This document shows positions 1-7,593 of a stretch of 64,000 nt of DNA, in pieces. The DNA comes from Candidatus Ruminococcus avistercoris (lineage in GTDB: Bacteria; Bacillota; Clostridia; Lachnospirales; Lachnospiraceae). The notes under the pieces are model-generated. The model saw nothing but the letters and a program-made list of their open reading frames with translations, ran no database searches and was not told where the DNA came from. Positions within the stretch are counted from its first letter, which is position 1. The number at the start of each line of letters is the position of its first letter. Location of the stretch: the NCBI GenBank assembly GCA_019120315.1, contig DWVJ01000037.1:25238-89237 (forward strand), in the 5' to 3' direction. A program made the translations under genes and the position numbers.

Positions 1-126
1 CCATGCCTGGAAATATATCGTACGAATGCAGGCGATAGAACCCAGTGCCAGAAGTCCGATACCTGGTACCTCAAAAATACCGGACGGCATATCACCGCCC
101 CTTTTCTCCTTCAGTTTTCTGATCAT
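1..126 (-). CDS. Partial gene after nifH-like gene, possibly nitrogenase-like component 1
   Basis: The first 42 codons of a minus-strand gene are visible; the rest lies off the left edge. Its ATG overlaps the TGA of the NifH-like gene (ATGA at 123-126), so the two are translationally coupled. The peptide reads MIRKLKEKRGGDMPSGIFEV, then a hydrophobic Gly/Leu/Ala stretch and IRTIYFQAW. A second ATG at codon 13 behind a GGGGCGG stretch is an alternative start. Genes after a lone NifH-like ATPase often encode a NifD/NifE-type partner, but no cysteine ligand motif can be seen in this short piece, so the assignment rests on position only. Confidence 0.45.
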   Translation of the reverse strand, partial: MIRKLKEKRGGDMPSGIFEVPGIGLLALGSIACIRTIYFQAW

Positions 127-962
127 AAGTAATCCCTCTCCATTTCCTGAAATATACAGTTTCTGAACTCCTCCATCTCCTTTTCCGACAGGGAATAAAC
201 CATATCTGTCTTGCGGCTCATTATAGCATCCGCTATTTTTTCCACTTCTGCCTGTGCAGAACAGTTTTTTTCCGTCAGTATTTCTGCGCGGAAGTCTGCA
301 CGCCTTATTTCTTCGCTTTCGTGAACCGCACCAAGAACCGTGGCTCTCAGGCGGCCAGCAAATGTATTTATTATTTTCTGATCCCATTCGCCTCTACAAT
401 GATTCTGAATCAGACCAGAAAACAATGGTTTTTCCCTTTGGAAGTGGGCAATCCCCTTCAATATATTATTCGCTGCATATAAAGACATATAGTCAGAAGA
501 AGTAACTATGCAGACAGCGTCTGTCAGCTTCCGGCGCATGGGAGCAGCAAAGCCGCCGCATACCACATCTCCCAGCACATCGTACACCATGATGTCCCAG
601 GGTTCCTGCAGGATCCCCATATCACCGAGCTGATCCATCGTTGCCGTTATCCCCAGCCCTGCACATCCGGTTCCCGCCTTCGGCCCTCCCGCTTCCACAC
701 ACTGTACTTTATAAATCCCTTCAGAAACCAGATCCTCTCTGGAAATCTGAGATTTCTCGGCCAGAACAGAAAGAACGTCCGGTATTTTCCTACCCGTAAG
801 AAGTCTGGCAGAATCAGCTTTCGGATCACATCCTATATGCAGAACACGATATCCTCTTTTTCCCATTACCGCCGAAAAATTTGCTGCAATAGTAGATTTA
901 CCAATGCCACCCTTTCCATAAAATGCTATACGAAAGGGGTTTTCGTCTAAATTATTCTTCAT
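123..962 (-). CDS. NifH-like nitrogenase reductase family ATPase
   Basis: A 279-residue protein of the NifH/BchL/CfbC family, which are dimeric MgATP-dependent reductases with a bridging 4Fe-4S cluster. Visible motifs are the P-loop GKGGIGKS (16-23), GCDPKADS (44-51), GGPKAGTGCAGLG with cluster ligand C100, and YDVLGDVVCGGFAAP with cluster ligand C135. The arginine found in nitrogenase NifH (CAGRG) is Leu here. The start at 962 is chosen because its ATG overlaps the TGA of the ABC ATPase gene; the longer reading frame lies inside that gene. It is the fourth gene of the riboswitch-controlled importer operon. No nif genes surround it, so nitrogen fixation is unlikely; electron delivery to a partner encoded at the left edge is inferred. 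Confidence 0.85.
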   Translation of the reverse strand: MKNNLDENPFRIAFYGKGGIGKSTIAANFSAVMGKRGYRVLHIGCDPKADSARLLTGRKIPDVLSVLAEKSQISREDLVSEGIYKVQCVEAGGPKAGTGCAGLGITATMDQLGDMGILQEPWDIMVYDVLGDVVCGGFAAPMRRKLTDAVCIVTSSDYMSLYAANNILKGIAHFQREKPLFSGLIQNHCRGEWDQKIINTFAGRLRATVLGAVHESEEIRRADFRAEILTEKNCSAQAEVEKIADAIMSRKTDMVYSLSEKEMEEFRNCIFQEMERDYL

Positions 963-1741
963 TTTTCCCCTTCTCCCGAAACACATACTACCCGATTCAC
1001 TACCGGTTCATATACCAGATGAATATCCACATGGTAAAGGCTCCGAAGCCTTTCTTCTTTCATCATTTCCCCGCAGACTCCAACCTGAAAATTTCCTTCA
1101 TCATCCAGAATCCCCACTTTACCATCCAAAAGAAGAACATGATCCGGCATATGGCTTGTGATGATAATCCCAAACCCTCTATCAGCCAGCCGTTTGATTG
1201 TATGAATCATACGCTGCTGATTTCCATAATCCAGATGATTAGTCGGTTCATCCAGCATAATCAGATCCGGCTGCTGAACCATAGCTCTCGCTATGGTAAC
1301 CTGCTGTCTTTCCCCACCGCTCAGATCTGTATAGGAACGGTGTGCAAGATGCGCAATTCCCATCTCATCCATCACCTGATCTGCCAACATATATGCCTCT
1401 TTGCCCGGCTGTCTGAAAATACCCAGATAGGGAGCACGTCCCATCACGATAAAATCCCTTACCTGGTAACCGTAGGCCGGTCTGTGACTCTGAGGAACAT
1501 ATCCGACACACCTTGCCGTTTCCCGCAGAGATATTTTATTCACCGGCCGGCCTTTAAGGAGAACCTCTCCCTTCTGAGGGGTCAGAAGATTTGCCAGACA
1601 GTTAAGCAGTGTGGATTTACCTGCTCCATTAGCGCCCAGGATCGCCAGAATTTCTCCCCTGTTTACAGAAAGGCTGACATCATGAAACAGTACTTTTTCC
1701 GGTGTATATGAAAATTCAAGATTTTTCGCTTCCAGTATCAA
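959..1741 (-). CDS. ABC importer ATPase, FecE/BtuD type
   Basis: A 260-residue ATPase of the siderophore/cobalamin importer family. It has Walker A GANGAGKST (about 35-43), signature LSGGERQQV (about 139), Walker B LIMLDEPTNHLD and the switch His in TSHMPDH. The ATG overlaps the permease stop (ATGA, 1738-1741) and its own stop overlaps the NifH-like start, so the operon is tightly coupled. The cobalamin riboswitch ahead of the operon makes a corrinoid the probable cargo, in which case it would be BtuD; iron chelates are the alternative. Confidence 0.9.
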   Translation of the reverse strand: MILEAKNLEFSYTPEKVLFHDVSLSVNRGEILAILGANGAGKSTLLNCLANLLTPQKGEVLLKGRPVNKISLRETARCVGYVPQSHRPAYGYQVRDFIVMGRAPYLGIFRQPGKEAYMLADQVMDEMGIAHLAHRSYTDLSGGERQQVTIARAMVQQPDLIMLDEPTNHLDYGNQQRMIHTIKRLADRGFGIIITSHMPDHVLLLDGKVGILDDEGNFQVGVCGEMMKEERLRSLYHVDIHLVYEPVVNRVVCVSGEGEK

Positions 1742-2748
1742 GATAATCTCATCCTTTGCTTTAATAACAGATAAAAATAAAAAGGAGCCCCCACAAAGCC
1801 CGTGAGGATACTTAAGGGCAGTTCTGCACTGGTGAGGACTCTGGCAATTGTATCAATTCCCAGAAGAAAAATCGCTCCCAGGATCACAGAAAGAGGAATC
1901 ACTTTCCGATTATCAGATCCCGCCAGCATCCGGACAAAATGAGGAATTACCAGACCAATCCAGCCAATGGTACCGCTGATACACACAGAGCTGGCCGTGA
2001 GCAAGGTTGCACAGATAATCACCAGACCTCTTGTCTTTCTTACATCTGTTCCCAATGTCTTCGCCTCTTCTTCACCCAATGACAGTATATTAATTCTCCA
2101 TCGCAATGCAAGCAAAATTGCCATAGCCAGCAATATCGGTGGTCCCATATAAAACACATCCGCCCATACCGCTTTCGTCAGACTACCCAGCTGCCAGTGG
2201 GTAATCTCAGCCAGCTGGGTATCAGGATCTGCCAGATATTTGATCAGACCCATCATGGAGTCCAGGACGCCTCCCACAATAATCCCTGCCAGCACCAGCA
2301 TTACCATAGAATGATTTCTCATTACTTTAGGTATGGATGCAGCCGTCAGAACCGCCGTGATTCCTCCCAGAAAGGCTGCCGTCTGAATAACTGCTCCTCC
2401 CCCGCCGCAGAGAATTCCAATAGAAGCTCCCACACACGCCCCGGAAGAAACTCCCAGCATATCCGGAGCAACCAGAGGATTTTTAAACACCCCCTGATAT
2501 GCTGCTCCAGATAACGCCATGGCGCTTCCTACCAGAACTGCAGTGATAATTCTGGGAAGACGAAGAGTCAGTACAATGCCTGTCGCCTGGGGATCCCAGG
2601 TCTCTGGAATGAAGATAATTCGGGACAGAATAATCTTAAAAACATCGAATGGAGAGATATAATATCTCCCCATTCCACAGGCGGTCAGAATCAGCAAAAA
2701 CAGAACTCCAATCATCCCCATCATAAAAACAGGATATTTCCTTTTCAT
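1738..2748 (-). CDS. ABC importer permease, FecCD/BtuC type
   Basis: A 336-residue very hydrophobic membrane protein of the FecCD family, which forms the homodimeric channel of type II importers. The family-typical stretch GTIGWIGLVIPHFVRML lies near residues 255-275, where the coupling helix touches the ATPase, and LRLPRIITAVLVG sits near residue 65. About nine to ten membrane helices are expected. It lies 14 bases after the binding-protein gene and overlaps the ATPase gene by four bases. Cargo is inferred from the riboswitch, not from the protein. Confidence 0.9.
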   Translation of the reverse strand: MKRKYPVFMMGMIGVLFLLILTACGMGRYYISPFDVFKIILSRIIFIPETWDPQATGIVLTLRLPRIITAVLVGSAMALSGAAYQGVFKNPLVAPDMLGVSSGACVGASIGILCGGGGAVIQTAAFLGGITAVLTAASIPKVMRNHSMVMLVLAGIIVGGVLDSMMGLIKYLADPDTQLAEITHWQLGSLTKAVWADVFYMGPPILLAMAILLALRWRINILSLGEEEAKTLGTDVRKTRGLVIICATLLTASSVCISGTIGWIGLVIPHFVRMLAGSDNRKVIPLSVILGAIFLLGIDTIARVLTSAELPLSILTGFVGAPFYFYLLLKQRMRLS

Positions 2749-2762
2749 AAGTTTTTCTCCTA

Positions 2763-3887
2763 TTAATAATTGCTGTTCTGATTTGCTTCATCATTCATAA
2801 TCTGACTCAGATCCTCATCCGTAAGAGTGGTCTGGAAGTAACTCTCAAAAAAGTCTCTGACTTCCTGTTCCATATCTATATCGCTGAAAATATCCGGCTG
2901 GATCAGCCGGGCAAGCCACTTCATCATCAACGGTGTTTCAACCCCAGGTGCATCCCACCGGTAAATTCCCATGGGAACTTTATACACTTTCTTCTCCATA
3001 ACCGCTTTTACCTGGCTCCAGTCCTGCCCTTCCATTTTGTTTTGATAAAGATCATCAGGCACAAAAGTGTCAAAATTGCTGAGCAGAATGATATCCGGAT
3101 TAATCTTGATAATTTCTTCCATGGTAATTTCCGAAACATCAGCAGCTACATTATCGGCACCGGCTATTTCCAGCGCCTCTTTGATAAAATTATCGTTTCC
3201 TTGCAGTTTCAGCTCAGAATCTCTCAGATAGAGTACTTTCGGCTTCTCTGCCTGCTCCACCTGATCCGCATAAGACTTGATTTCCTCATAAGCCTGTGAA
3301 TAAGCGTCAATAAATTGCTGAGCCCTCTCCTCCTTTCCCAGCATCTGCCCAATAGCGCGAAAACTGTCCTGGAGCTCTTTCACCGTCTCATTTTTCACCA
3401 TCACCGGAGTAATTCCGATTTCCGTAAGCTGTTTTGCTTCTTCTGTCTGATAATCCCAGATGACACAGGCCTGAACACCTTCACTGACCAATTGTTCCAT
3501 ATTGATGGAGAAGTCTTTTCCTATAGCTGTCGTATCCAGTTTCCCATAAGCAGGATCCAGTTTTTCCAAAAAATAGCCGGTATATGCCGTCATTGCCCCT
3601 GGATTAATAGACATCATGTGTTCTGAGGTTCCATCAATGGCATAAACAACCGACGACCATGGAAGAGGCGTTACTGCAATTTTTTCCAGACTTTCCGGAA
3701 CCTCCACCTGATTTCCCGCTGCATCCGTCACCCGGCGCGTCTTGTCAGACTGATCCGTTTCTTCGGATACTTCCCGATTTTCTACGGACTGAGAAGCACT
3801 TTCTCCTTTACAGCCCCAAAGCGCAGCAAAAGACAGAATCAATGCCATTCCTCCCGCCAACCATTTTTTTACAACAGAGTTTCTCAT
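2763..3887 (-). CDS. ABC importer substrate-binding lipoprotein, BtuF/FepB-like
   Basis: A 374-residue lipoprotein with signal peptide and lipobox ending in LWGC (start MRNSVVKKW), followed by a Ser/Glu-rich linker and a Peripla_BP_2-type fold that begins RRVTDAAGNQVEVPESLEKI. The start at 3887 is chosen because AAAGGAG lies just upstream; the longer frame covers this Shine-Dalgarno site. It is the first gene of the importer operon and the first one after the cobalamin riboswitch and its terminator. Family members bind cobalamin, cobinamide or iron chelates; the riboswitch favours a corrinoid. Confidence 0.85.
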   Translation of the reverse strand: MRNSVVKKWLAGGMALILSFAALWGCKGESASQSVENREVSEETDQSDKTRRVTDAAGNQVEVPESLEKIAVTPLPWSSVVYAIDGTSEHMMSINPGAMTAYTGYFLEKLDPAYGKLDTTAIGKDFSINMEQLVSEGVQACVIWDYQTEEAKQLTEIGITPVMVKNETVKELQDSFRAIGQMLGKEERAQQFIDAYSQAYEEIKSYADQVEQAEKPKVLYLRDSELKLQGNDNFIKEALEIAGADNVAADVSEITMEEIIKINPDIILLSNFDTFVPDDLYQNKMEGQDWSQVKAVMEKKVYKVPMGIYRWDAPGVETPLMMKWLARLIQPDIFSDIDMEQEVRDFFESYFQTTLTDEDLSQIMNDEANQNSNY

Positions 3888-3970
3888 TAAAGTCTCCTTT
3901 CTTCTGCCGGTCATACTCTGTCACAAACGCTTCCTGCGGAAATAAAATTCTCAAATACTTTTCTGACAAG

Positions 3971-4002
3971 AAAAAAACTCTTTACGTCTATGACATAAAG
4001 AG
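3971..4002 (-). terminator. Rho-independent terminator of the cobalamin riboswitch
   Basis: On the minus strand an 11-bp stem (CTCTTTATGTC with GACGTAAAGAG, one G-U pair) with a 3-base loop is followed by seven T. It sits between the riboswitch core and the first gene of the importer operon, the position expected for the expression platform that ends transcription when ligand is bound. Confidence 0.85.
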
Positions 4003-4065
4003 GTTCCATCTGAAATATTCTCAGTTTAAAACCTCATTCAATGACCCGTTAAATAAAGTTTTCCT

Positions 4066-4205
4066 GCAAAATATTCAAGTATCCTGGCTCGACTTCTTCA
4101 TCATGACACACTTCCCAAACTTTCGTTCAGTGTACTTCTGCCTGACTCCATCCTACAGTGGCGGCACCGCATCGGCTTCTGACCGATTTCCATAAAATAT
4201 TCTGC
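4066..4205 (-). ncRNA. Cobalamin riboswitch
   Basis: The minus-strand leader contains cobalamin-aptamer blocks in order: GCGGTGCCGCCACTGT, CACTGAACGAAAG followed by TTTGGGAAG, GATGAAG, and GAGCCAGGATACTTG. The outermost bases form a 10-bp P1 helix (GCAGAATATT at 4205-4196 with AATATTTTGC at 4075-4066, one G-U pair). A terminator follows about 65 bases downstream. It puts the importer, the NifH-like gene and the partial gene under corrinoid control, presumably off when cobalamin is plentiful. Confidence 0.9.
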
Positions 4206-4219
4206 TTTGATTTGCTTTT

Positions 4220-4248
4220 ACTCTATCATTATTTTCTTATACTTTCAA
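4220..4248 (-). promoter_or_regulatory. Probable promoter of the cobalamin-riboswitch operon
   Basis: On the minus strand TTGAAA (4248-4243) and TAGAGT (4225-4220) are separated by 17 bases, about 15 bases before the riboswitch P1 helix. The -10 box is imperfect. Confidence 0.5.
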
Positions 4249-4280
4249 GACAGTTTTACCTGATATTTTCCTATTGCATG

Positions 4281-4299
4281 CTATCAGTTTTTTTGATAG
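4281..4299. promoter_or_regulatory. Inverted repeat between LysR gene and importer operon
   Basis: CTATCA and TGATAG form a perfect 6-bp dyad around GTTTTTT, 26 bases before the LysR start codon. The T-N11-A-like form and the position suit an autoregulatory LysR site, but the match is short. Confidence 0.35.
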
Positions 4300-4324
4300 T
4301 CTAATCAAAGACAAGGAGGTTTCC

Positions 4325-5257
4325 ATGACAATACAGAACATGAAATATATTATCGCAGTTGCAGATTACAAATCCTTCTCCCAGGCAGCCAAAGCATTAT
4401 TCGTCTCCCAGTCAACCCTTTCCACCGCAATCCGTGAAGTAGAAAACGATCTCGGCATCCACATTTTTAACCGTTCCAACCGGGGTATTACTCTGACTTA
4501 TGATGGAGAAGATCTGATTCGCTATGCCAGAGAAATCGTAGAGCAAACGGAATATCTGGAGCAGAGATATCATTCCAGAAAATCCATCCCTATGAGATTC
4601 TCTGTATCCACCCAGCATCTCCCATTTTCCGTCCGGGCTTTTATTAAATTTTTTGATGAAATTGGATCAGATAATTATGATGTAGCCATACGAGAATGCA
4701 ACACCGACAGCGTCATACACGATGTAGCCAACCACCGAAGTGAGCTTGGCGTCTTAATCATCACAGAGGCACATATGAGAACCATTGAAAAAATACTGAC
4801 CTCTTACGGACTTGTCTTTCAGGAAATTTCAGAAATGAAAAATTATGTGTTCCTGTGCACCTCCCATCCCCTGGCATCCAAAGATTCTTTATCTTTAGAG
4901 GATCTGGAACTTTTTCCTTTCGTCACCTACGATCAGGAACTGGAATCCTCACATTTTACCGAAGAACCTCTGTTTTATAATCTTCTCAGAAAAAACGTTC
5001 ACGTCAGTGACCGTGCCACAAAGCTTGCACTGATCCGCAATACAAACTGCTTCAGCATTGGTCCGGATCTGGCCAACAGCAATGCGGACAAATTTCACAA
5101 AAATCTGGGAGAGGTGGCGGCAATACCTCTGAAGGAATCCCTGGGTATCGTACACGCCGGTTTTATCTATCAGAAACATAGAGAACTCAGTCCCTATGCG
5201 TTAAGTTATCTCACTTATCTCAGGGAAGATATCCGCACTCTGGTTAATTTTTTATAA
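4325..5257 (+). CDS. LysR-family transcriptional regulator
   Basis: A 310-residue LysR regulator. The N-terminal helix-turn-helix covers about residues 1-60 (MTIQNMKYIIAVADYKSFSQ, then AAKALFVSQSTLSTAIREVE), followed by the LysR effector domain. The start at 4325 follows AAGGAGGT (4313-4320); the longer frame would cover that site. It is transcribed away from the riboswitch importer operon, from which it is separated by the riboswitch region and a short dyad. Regulation of the divergent operon is the usual arrangement but is only inferred; the ligand is unknown. Confidence 0.85.
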   Translation: MTIQNMKYIIAVADYKSFSQAAKALFVSQSTLSTAIREVENDLGIHIFNRSNRGITLTYDGEDLIRYAREIVEQTEYLEQRYHSRKSIPMRFSVSTQHLPFSVRAFIKFFDEIGSDNYDVAIRECNTDSVIHDVANHRSELGVLIITEAHMRTIEKILTSYGLVFQEISEMKNYVFLCTSHPLASKDSLSLEDLELFPFVTYDQELESSHFTEEPLFYNLLRKNVHVSDRATKLALIRNTNCFSIGPDLANSNADKFHKNLGEVAAIPLKESLGIVHAGFIYQKHRELSPYALSYLTYLREDIRTLVNFL

Positions 5258-5268
5258 TAAAATTATAG

Positions 5269-5313
5269 AATCCTGGAAATTTCTAAAAATATCAAAGATT
5301 TCCAGGATTTTAA
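5269..5313 (+). terminator. Terminator of the LysR gene
   Basis: A perfect 12-bp stem AATCCTGGAAAT / ATTTCCAGGATT with a 17-base loop and a short TTTT tail, 12 bases after the LysR stop codon. Confidence 0.7.
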
Positions 5314-5370
5314 AATTAAGGCCAAAAATAATCTCCTTCCAATTCATAGCATTTCCTCTAAATATGGTAA

Positions 5371-5517
5371 CTACTTCTCTCCGTTAAACTCTTTTATGGC
5401 ATCGAGATTGCTGCAATATTCTTAATCGGTGTATCGGCCTGTATAATATCGTGTTAAAAATATAACCCCATCTTCAGAGGAAATTTCCCTCCGCAGCAAT
5501 GTTTTAAAGTTTTCCAT
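5371..5517 (-). pseudogene. Possible short degraded reading frame
   Basis: The 390 bases between the LysR terminator and the ribose-operon terminator hold no intact gene. On the minus strand an ATG at 5517 opens a 31-codon frame (MENFKTLLRREISSEDGVIF, then LTRYYTGRYTD, stop at 5422). A +1 shift just there would continue as EYCSNLDAIKEFNGEK to a stop at 5371. The peptide-like composition suggests a frameshifted remnant, but no family is recognised and there is no clear Shine-Dalgarno site. Nothing else is seen in this stretch. Confidence 0.25.
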
Positions 5518-5631
5518 TTCGTATGCTCATGTATCCACCCGTTCATTTTGTGCAGTCAAAGGAAATGTGGTTCTTCTTGATTGTCGGGAAGCTCACTTCA
5601 AACTTTCCGTCGAAAAAATGACTAATGTAAA

Positions 5632-5690
5632 ACAAAAAGCCTCCACCGTATCCATAATCGCGATCATCACAGATACAGAGGAGGCTTTGT
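5632..5690 (-). terminator. Terminator of the ribose operon
   Basis: On the minus strand CAAAGCCTCC and GGAGGCTTTTTG form the base of a long hairpin with an inner GTATC/GATAC pair, ending in a T run, 15 bases after the rbsB stop. Confidence 0.8.
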
Positions 5691-5704
5691 TATTCTCTAT
5701 TCTT

Positions 5705-6634
5705 TTATTTCGTAATCAGTTCCACCTCTACCGGCATGGACTGCTCCACTTCTTCTCCGGCAATCAGTTTCTCCGCCGTCTCCACAGCAGTTTCACCCAT
5801 CAGTTCCGGCTTCTGCGCCACAGTCGCCAGCATTCTTCCTTCTTCCACGGCTGCCACGGCATCATCGGTGGCGTCAAATCCTACCACCTTGATATCCTTT
5901 CCGGATGCAGCGATGGCTTCCACTGCGCCCAGCGCCATCTCATCGTTGTGGGCAAACACACCCTGGATCCCGCCGTCGGACTGCAGCATGTTTTCCATTA
6001 CCGTCATACCTTCCGCTCTGTCAAAGTTGGCCGTCTGGCTGCTGACGATATCCATCACGCCGTCTGCCGCTTCATGGAACCCTTCGCCGCGGTCGATGGT
6101 GGCAGAAGCGCCGGTGGTTCCCTGGATCTCCGCCACTTTGGCTCCTTCTCCGATCTGCTCGATCAGATATTCCGTCGCCATCTTGGCGCCCGCCACGTTA
6201 TCAGAAGCGATCTGACAGTCCACATCTACACCGTTGACCACGCGGTCCACAGAGATTACTTTGATCCCCTGGGACACGGCATTCTGCACGGCAGGCGCCA
6301 CCGCATCGGAATCCACCGGGTTGACAATCAGCACGCTGACGTTTCTGGAAATCAAATCTTCCACATCGCTGGCCTGTTTGGCCGTATCATCGCCCGCGTC
6401 GACCACTACCAGTTCCACGCCGTCTTCATCAGCCTTTGCCTGTGCCCCTTCTACCAAAGATACAAAAAAGGGATTGTTCTGTGTGGATACGGACAGGCCG
6501 ATGGCCCCGCTTCCCACGTGTTCGCCGGCGGCTTCTCCTTCTCCATCGATGGTGATGGCGTTTTCACATCCCGTCATAGTTCCGGCCAGCAGGCAGGCTG
6601 CTGCCAGAATCGCTGCAAATTTTTTTATCTTCAT
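5705..6634 (-). CDS. rbsB: D-ribose ABC transporter substrate-binding lipoprotein
   Basis: A 309-residue lipoprotein with signal peptide and lipobox LLAGTMTGC near residue 23. The mature part is a type I periplasmic-binding fold typical of RbsB: STQNNPFFVSLVEGAQ at the start, VVVDAGDD, the hinge VNPVDSDAV and the FAHNDEMALGAVEA stretch near residue 225. It captures ribose at the cell surface for RbsAC. It is the last gene of the rbsRKDACB operon, 17 bases after rbsC and directly before the terminator. Confidence 0.93.
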   Translation of the reverse strand: MKIKKFAAILAAACLLAGTMTGCENAITIDGEGEAAGEHVGSGAIGLSVSTQNNPFFVSLVEGAQAKADEDGVELVVVDAGDDTAKQASDVEDLISRNVSVLIVNPVDSDAVAPAVQNAVSQGIKVISVDRVVNGVDVDCQIASDNVAGAKMATEYLIEQIGEGAKVAEIQGTTGASATIDRGEGFHEAADGVMDIVSSQTANFDRAEGMTVMENMLQSDGGIQGVFAHNDEMALGAVEAIAASGKDIKVVGFDATDDAVAAVEEGRMLATVAQKPELMGETAVETAEKLIAGEEVEQSMPVEVELITK

Positions 6635-6651
6635 TTCTCTTCTCCTCTCAC

Positions 6652-7593
6652 TTATCGTTTTCTGTCGGACAGTACTGCTACCAGGATTACCAGACCCTTG
6701 ATGACATCCTGATAGTAGGAAGATACGCCCAGAATATTCAGACCGTTGTTCAGTACGGCGATGATCAGTACACCCACGAATGTTCCGTAGATTTTACCTC
6801 GGCCACCGCTCATACTGGTTCCGCCCAGCGCTACGGCTGCGATGGCATCCAGCTCATATCCGTCTCCCAGGTTCGGCTGTGCCGATCCCAGTCTGGACAG
6901 CAGAATCAATCCTGACAGCGCAGACATAAACCCTGATATTGCATAGGCGACAATCTTTGTACGATGTATATTTACACCGGCCAGTTTCGCGCACTTCCAG
7001 TTGCTTCCTGTGGCGTAGACCGCACGTCCGAAAGTAGTCTTATTCAGCAGGAAGAAAAATCCGATAAAGATCAGGATCAGCAGGATAACCGGGATGGGAA
7101 CACGGTACAGATTTCCCTTGCCGATCAGTTTGAGCACAAAGCTGTCCCCCAGATTGGAGATCGGTTTTCCGTTGGTGAAAATCATGGTCAAACCACGGTA
7201 AACTGTCATCGTGATCAGGGTGGCGATAAAGGGCTGCAGACGTCCTTTCGTCACCAGCACACCGCTGACAAGGCCTAAGGCCGTACCGATAATCAGCGCA
7301 GCGATCATGGCTGCTCCTGCCGGCACGCCGCTGGTGATCATCCCGGCACAGAGCACGGTACTTAATGCCAGAACCGATCCCACGGACAGGTCGATGGCGT
7401 CCGTTAAGATAACGCAGGTCATACCAAAAGCAATCAATCCGTTAATGGACGACTGACGAAGCAGTGACAAAAAGTTGCTGCCGGTTCTGAATTCCGGACT
7501 TACGATACTGATGCCGATGACCAGAATTACCAGTGCGATCAGCGCGCCCAGATCCTGCACACGGCTTGCTATTTTTTTCTGATTTTCATTCAT
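6652..7593 (-). CDS. rbsC: D-ribose ABC transporter permease
   Basis: A 313-residue membrane protein of the RbsC/AraH family with the family stretch AAVALGGTSMSGGRGKIYGT (about 255-274) and many hydrophobic helices. It forms the channel for ribose with RbsA as ATPase. The ATG overlaps the rbsA stop by one base (TAATG), indicating coupled translation. Confidence 0.93.
   Translation of the reverse strand: MNENQKKIASRVQDLGALIALVILVIGISIVSPEFRTGSNFLSLLRQSSINGLIAFGMTCVILTDAIDLSVGSVLALSTVLCAGMITSGVPAGAAMIAALIIGTALGLVSGVLVTKGRLQPFIATLITMTVYRGLTMIFTNGKPISNLGDSFVLKLIGKGNLYRVPIPVILLILIFIGFFFLLNKTTFGRAVYATGSNWKCAKLAGVNIHRTKIVAYAISGFMSALSGLILLSRLGSAQPNLGDGYELDAIAAVALGGTSMSGGRGKIYGTFVGVLIIAVLNNGLNILGVSSYYQDVIKGLVILVAVLSDRKR

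Noticed and set aside
123..962. Nitrogenase iron protein for nitrogen fixation
   Set aside because: No nifDK/ENB nearby, the key Arg is Leu, and control is by cobalamin.
923..1711. 262-codon plus-strand frame
   Set aside because: Antisense shadow of the BtuD-like ATPase gene with no start site or family.
5567..6712. Long plus-strand frames of 381, 159 and 155 codons
   Set aside because: They are antisense to rbsB, have His/Ser-rich unlikely composition and no Shine-Dalgarno site.
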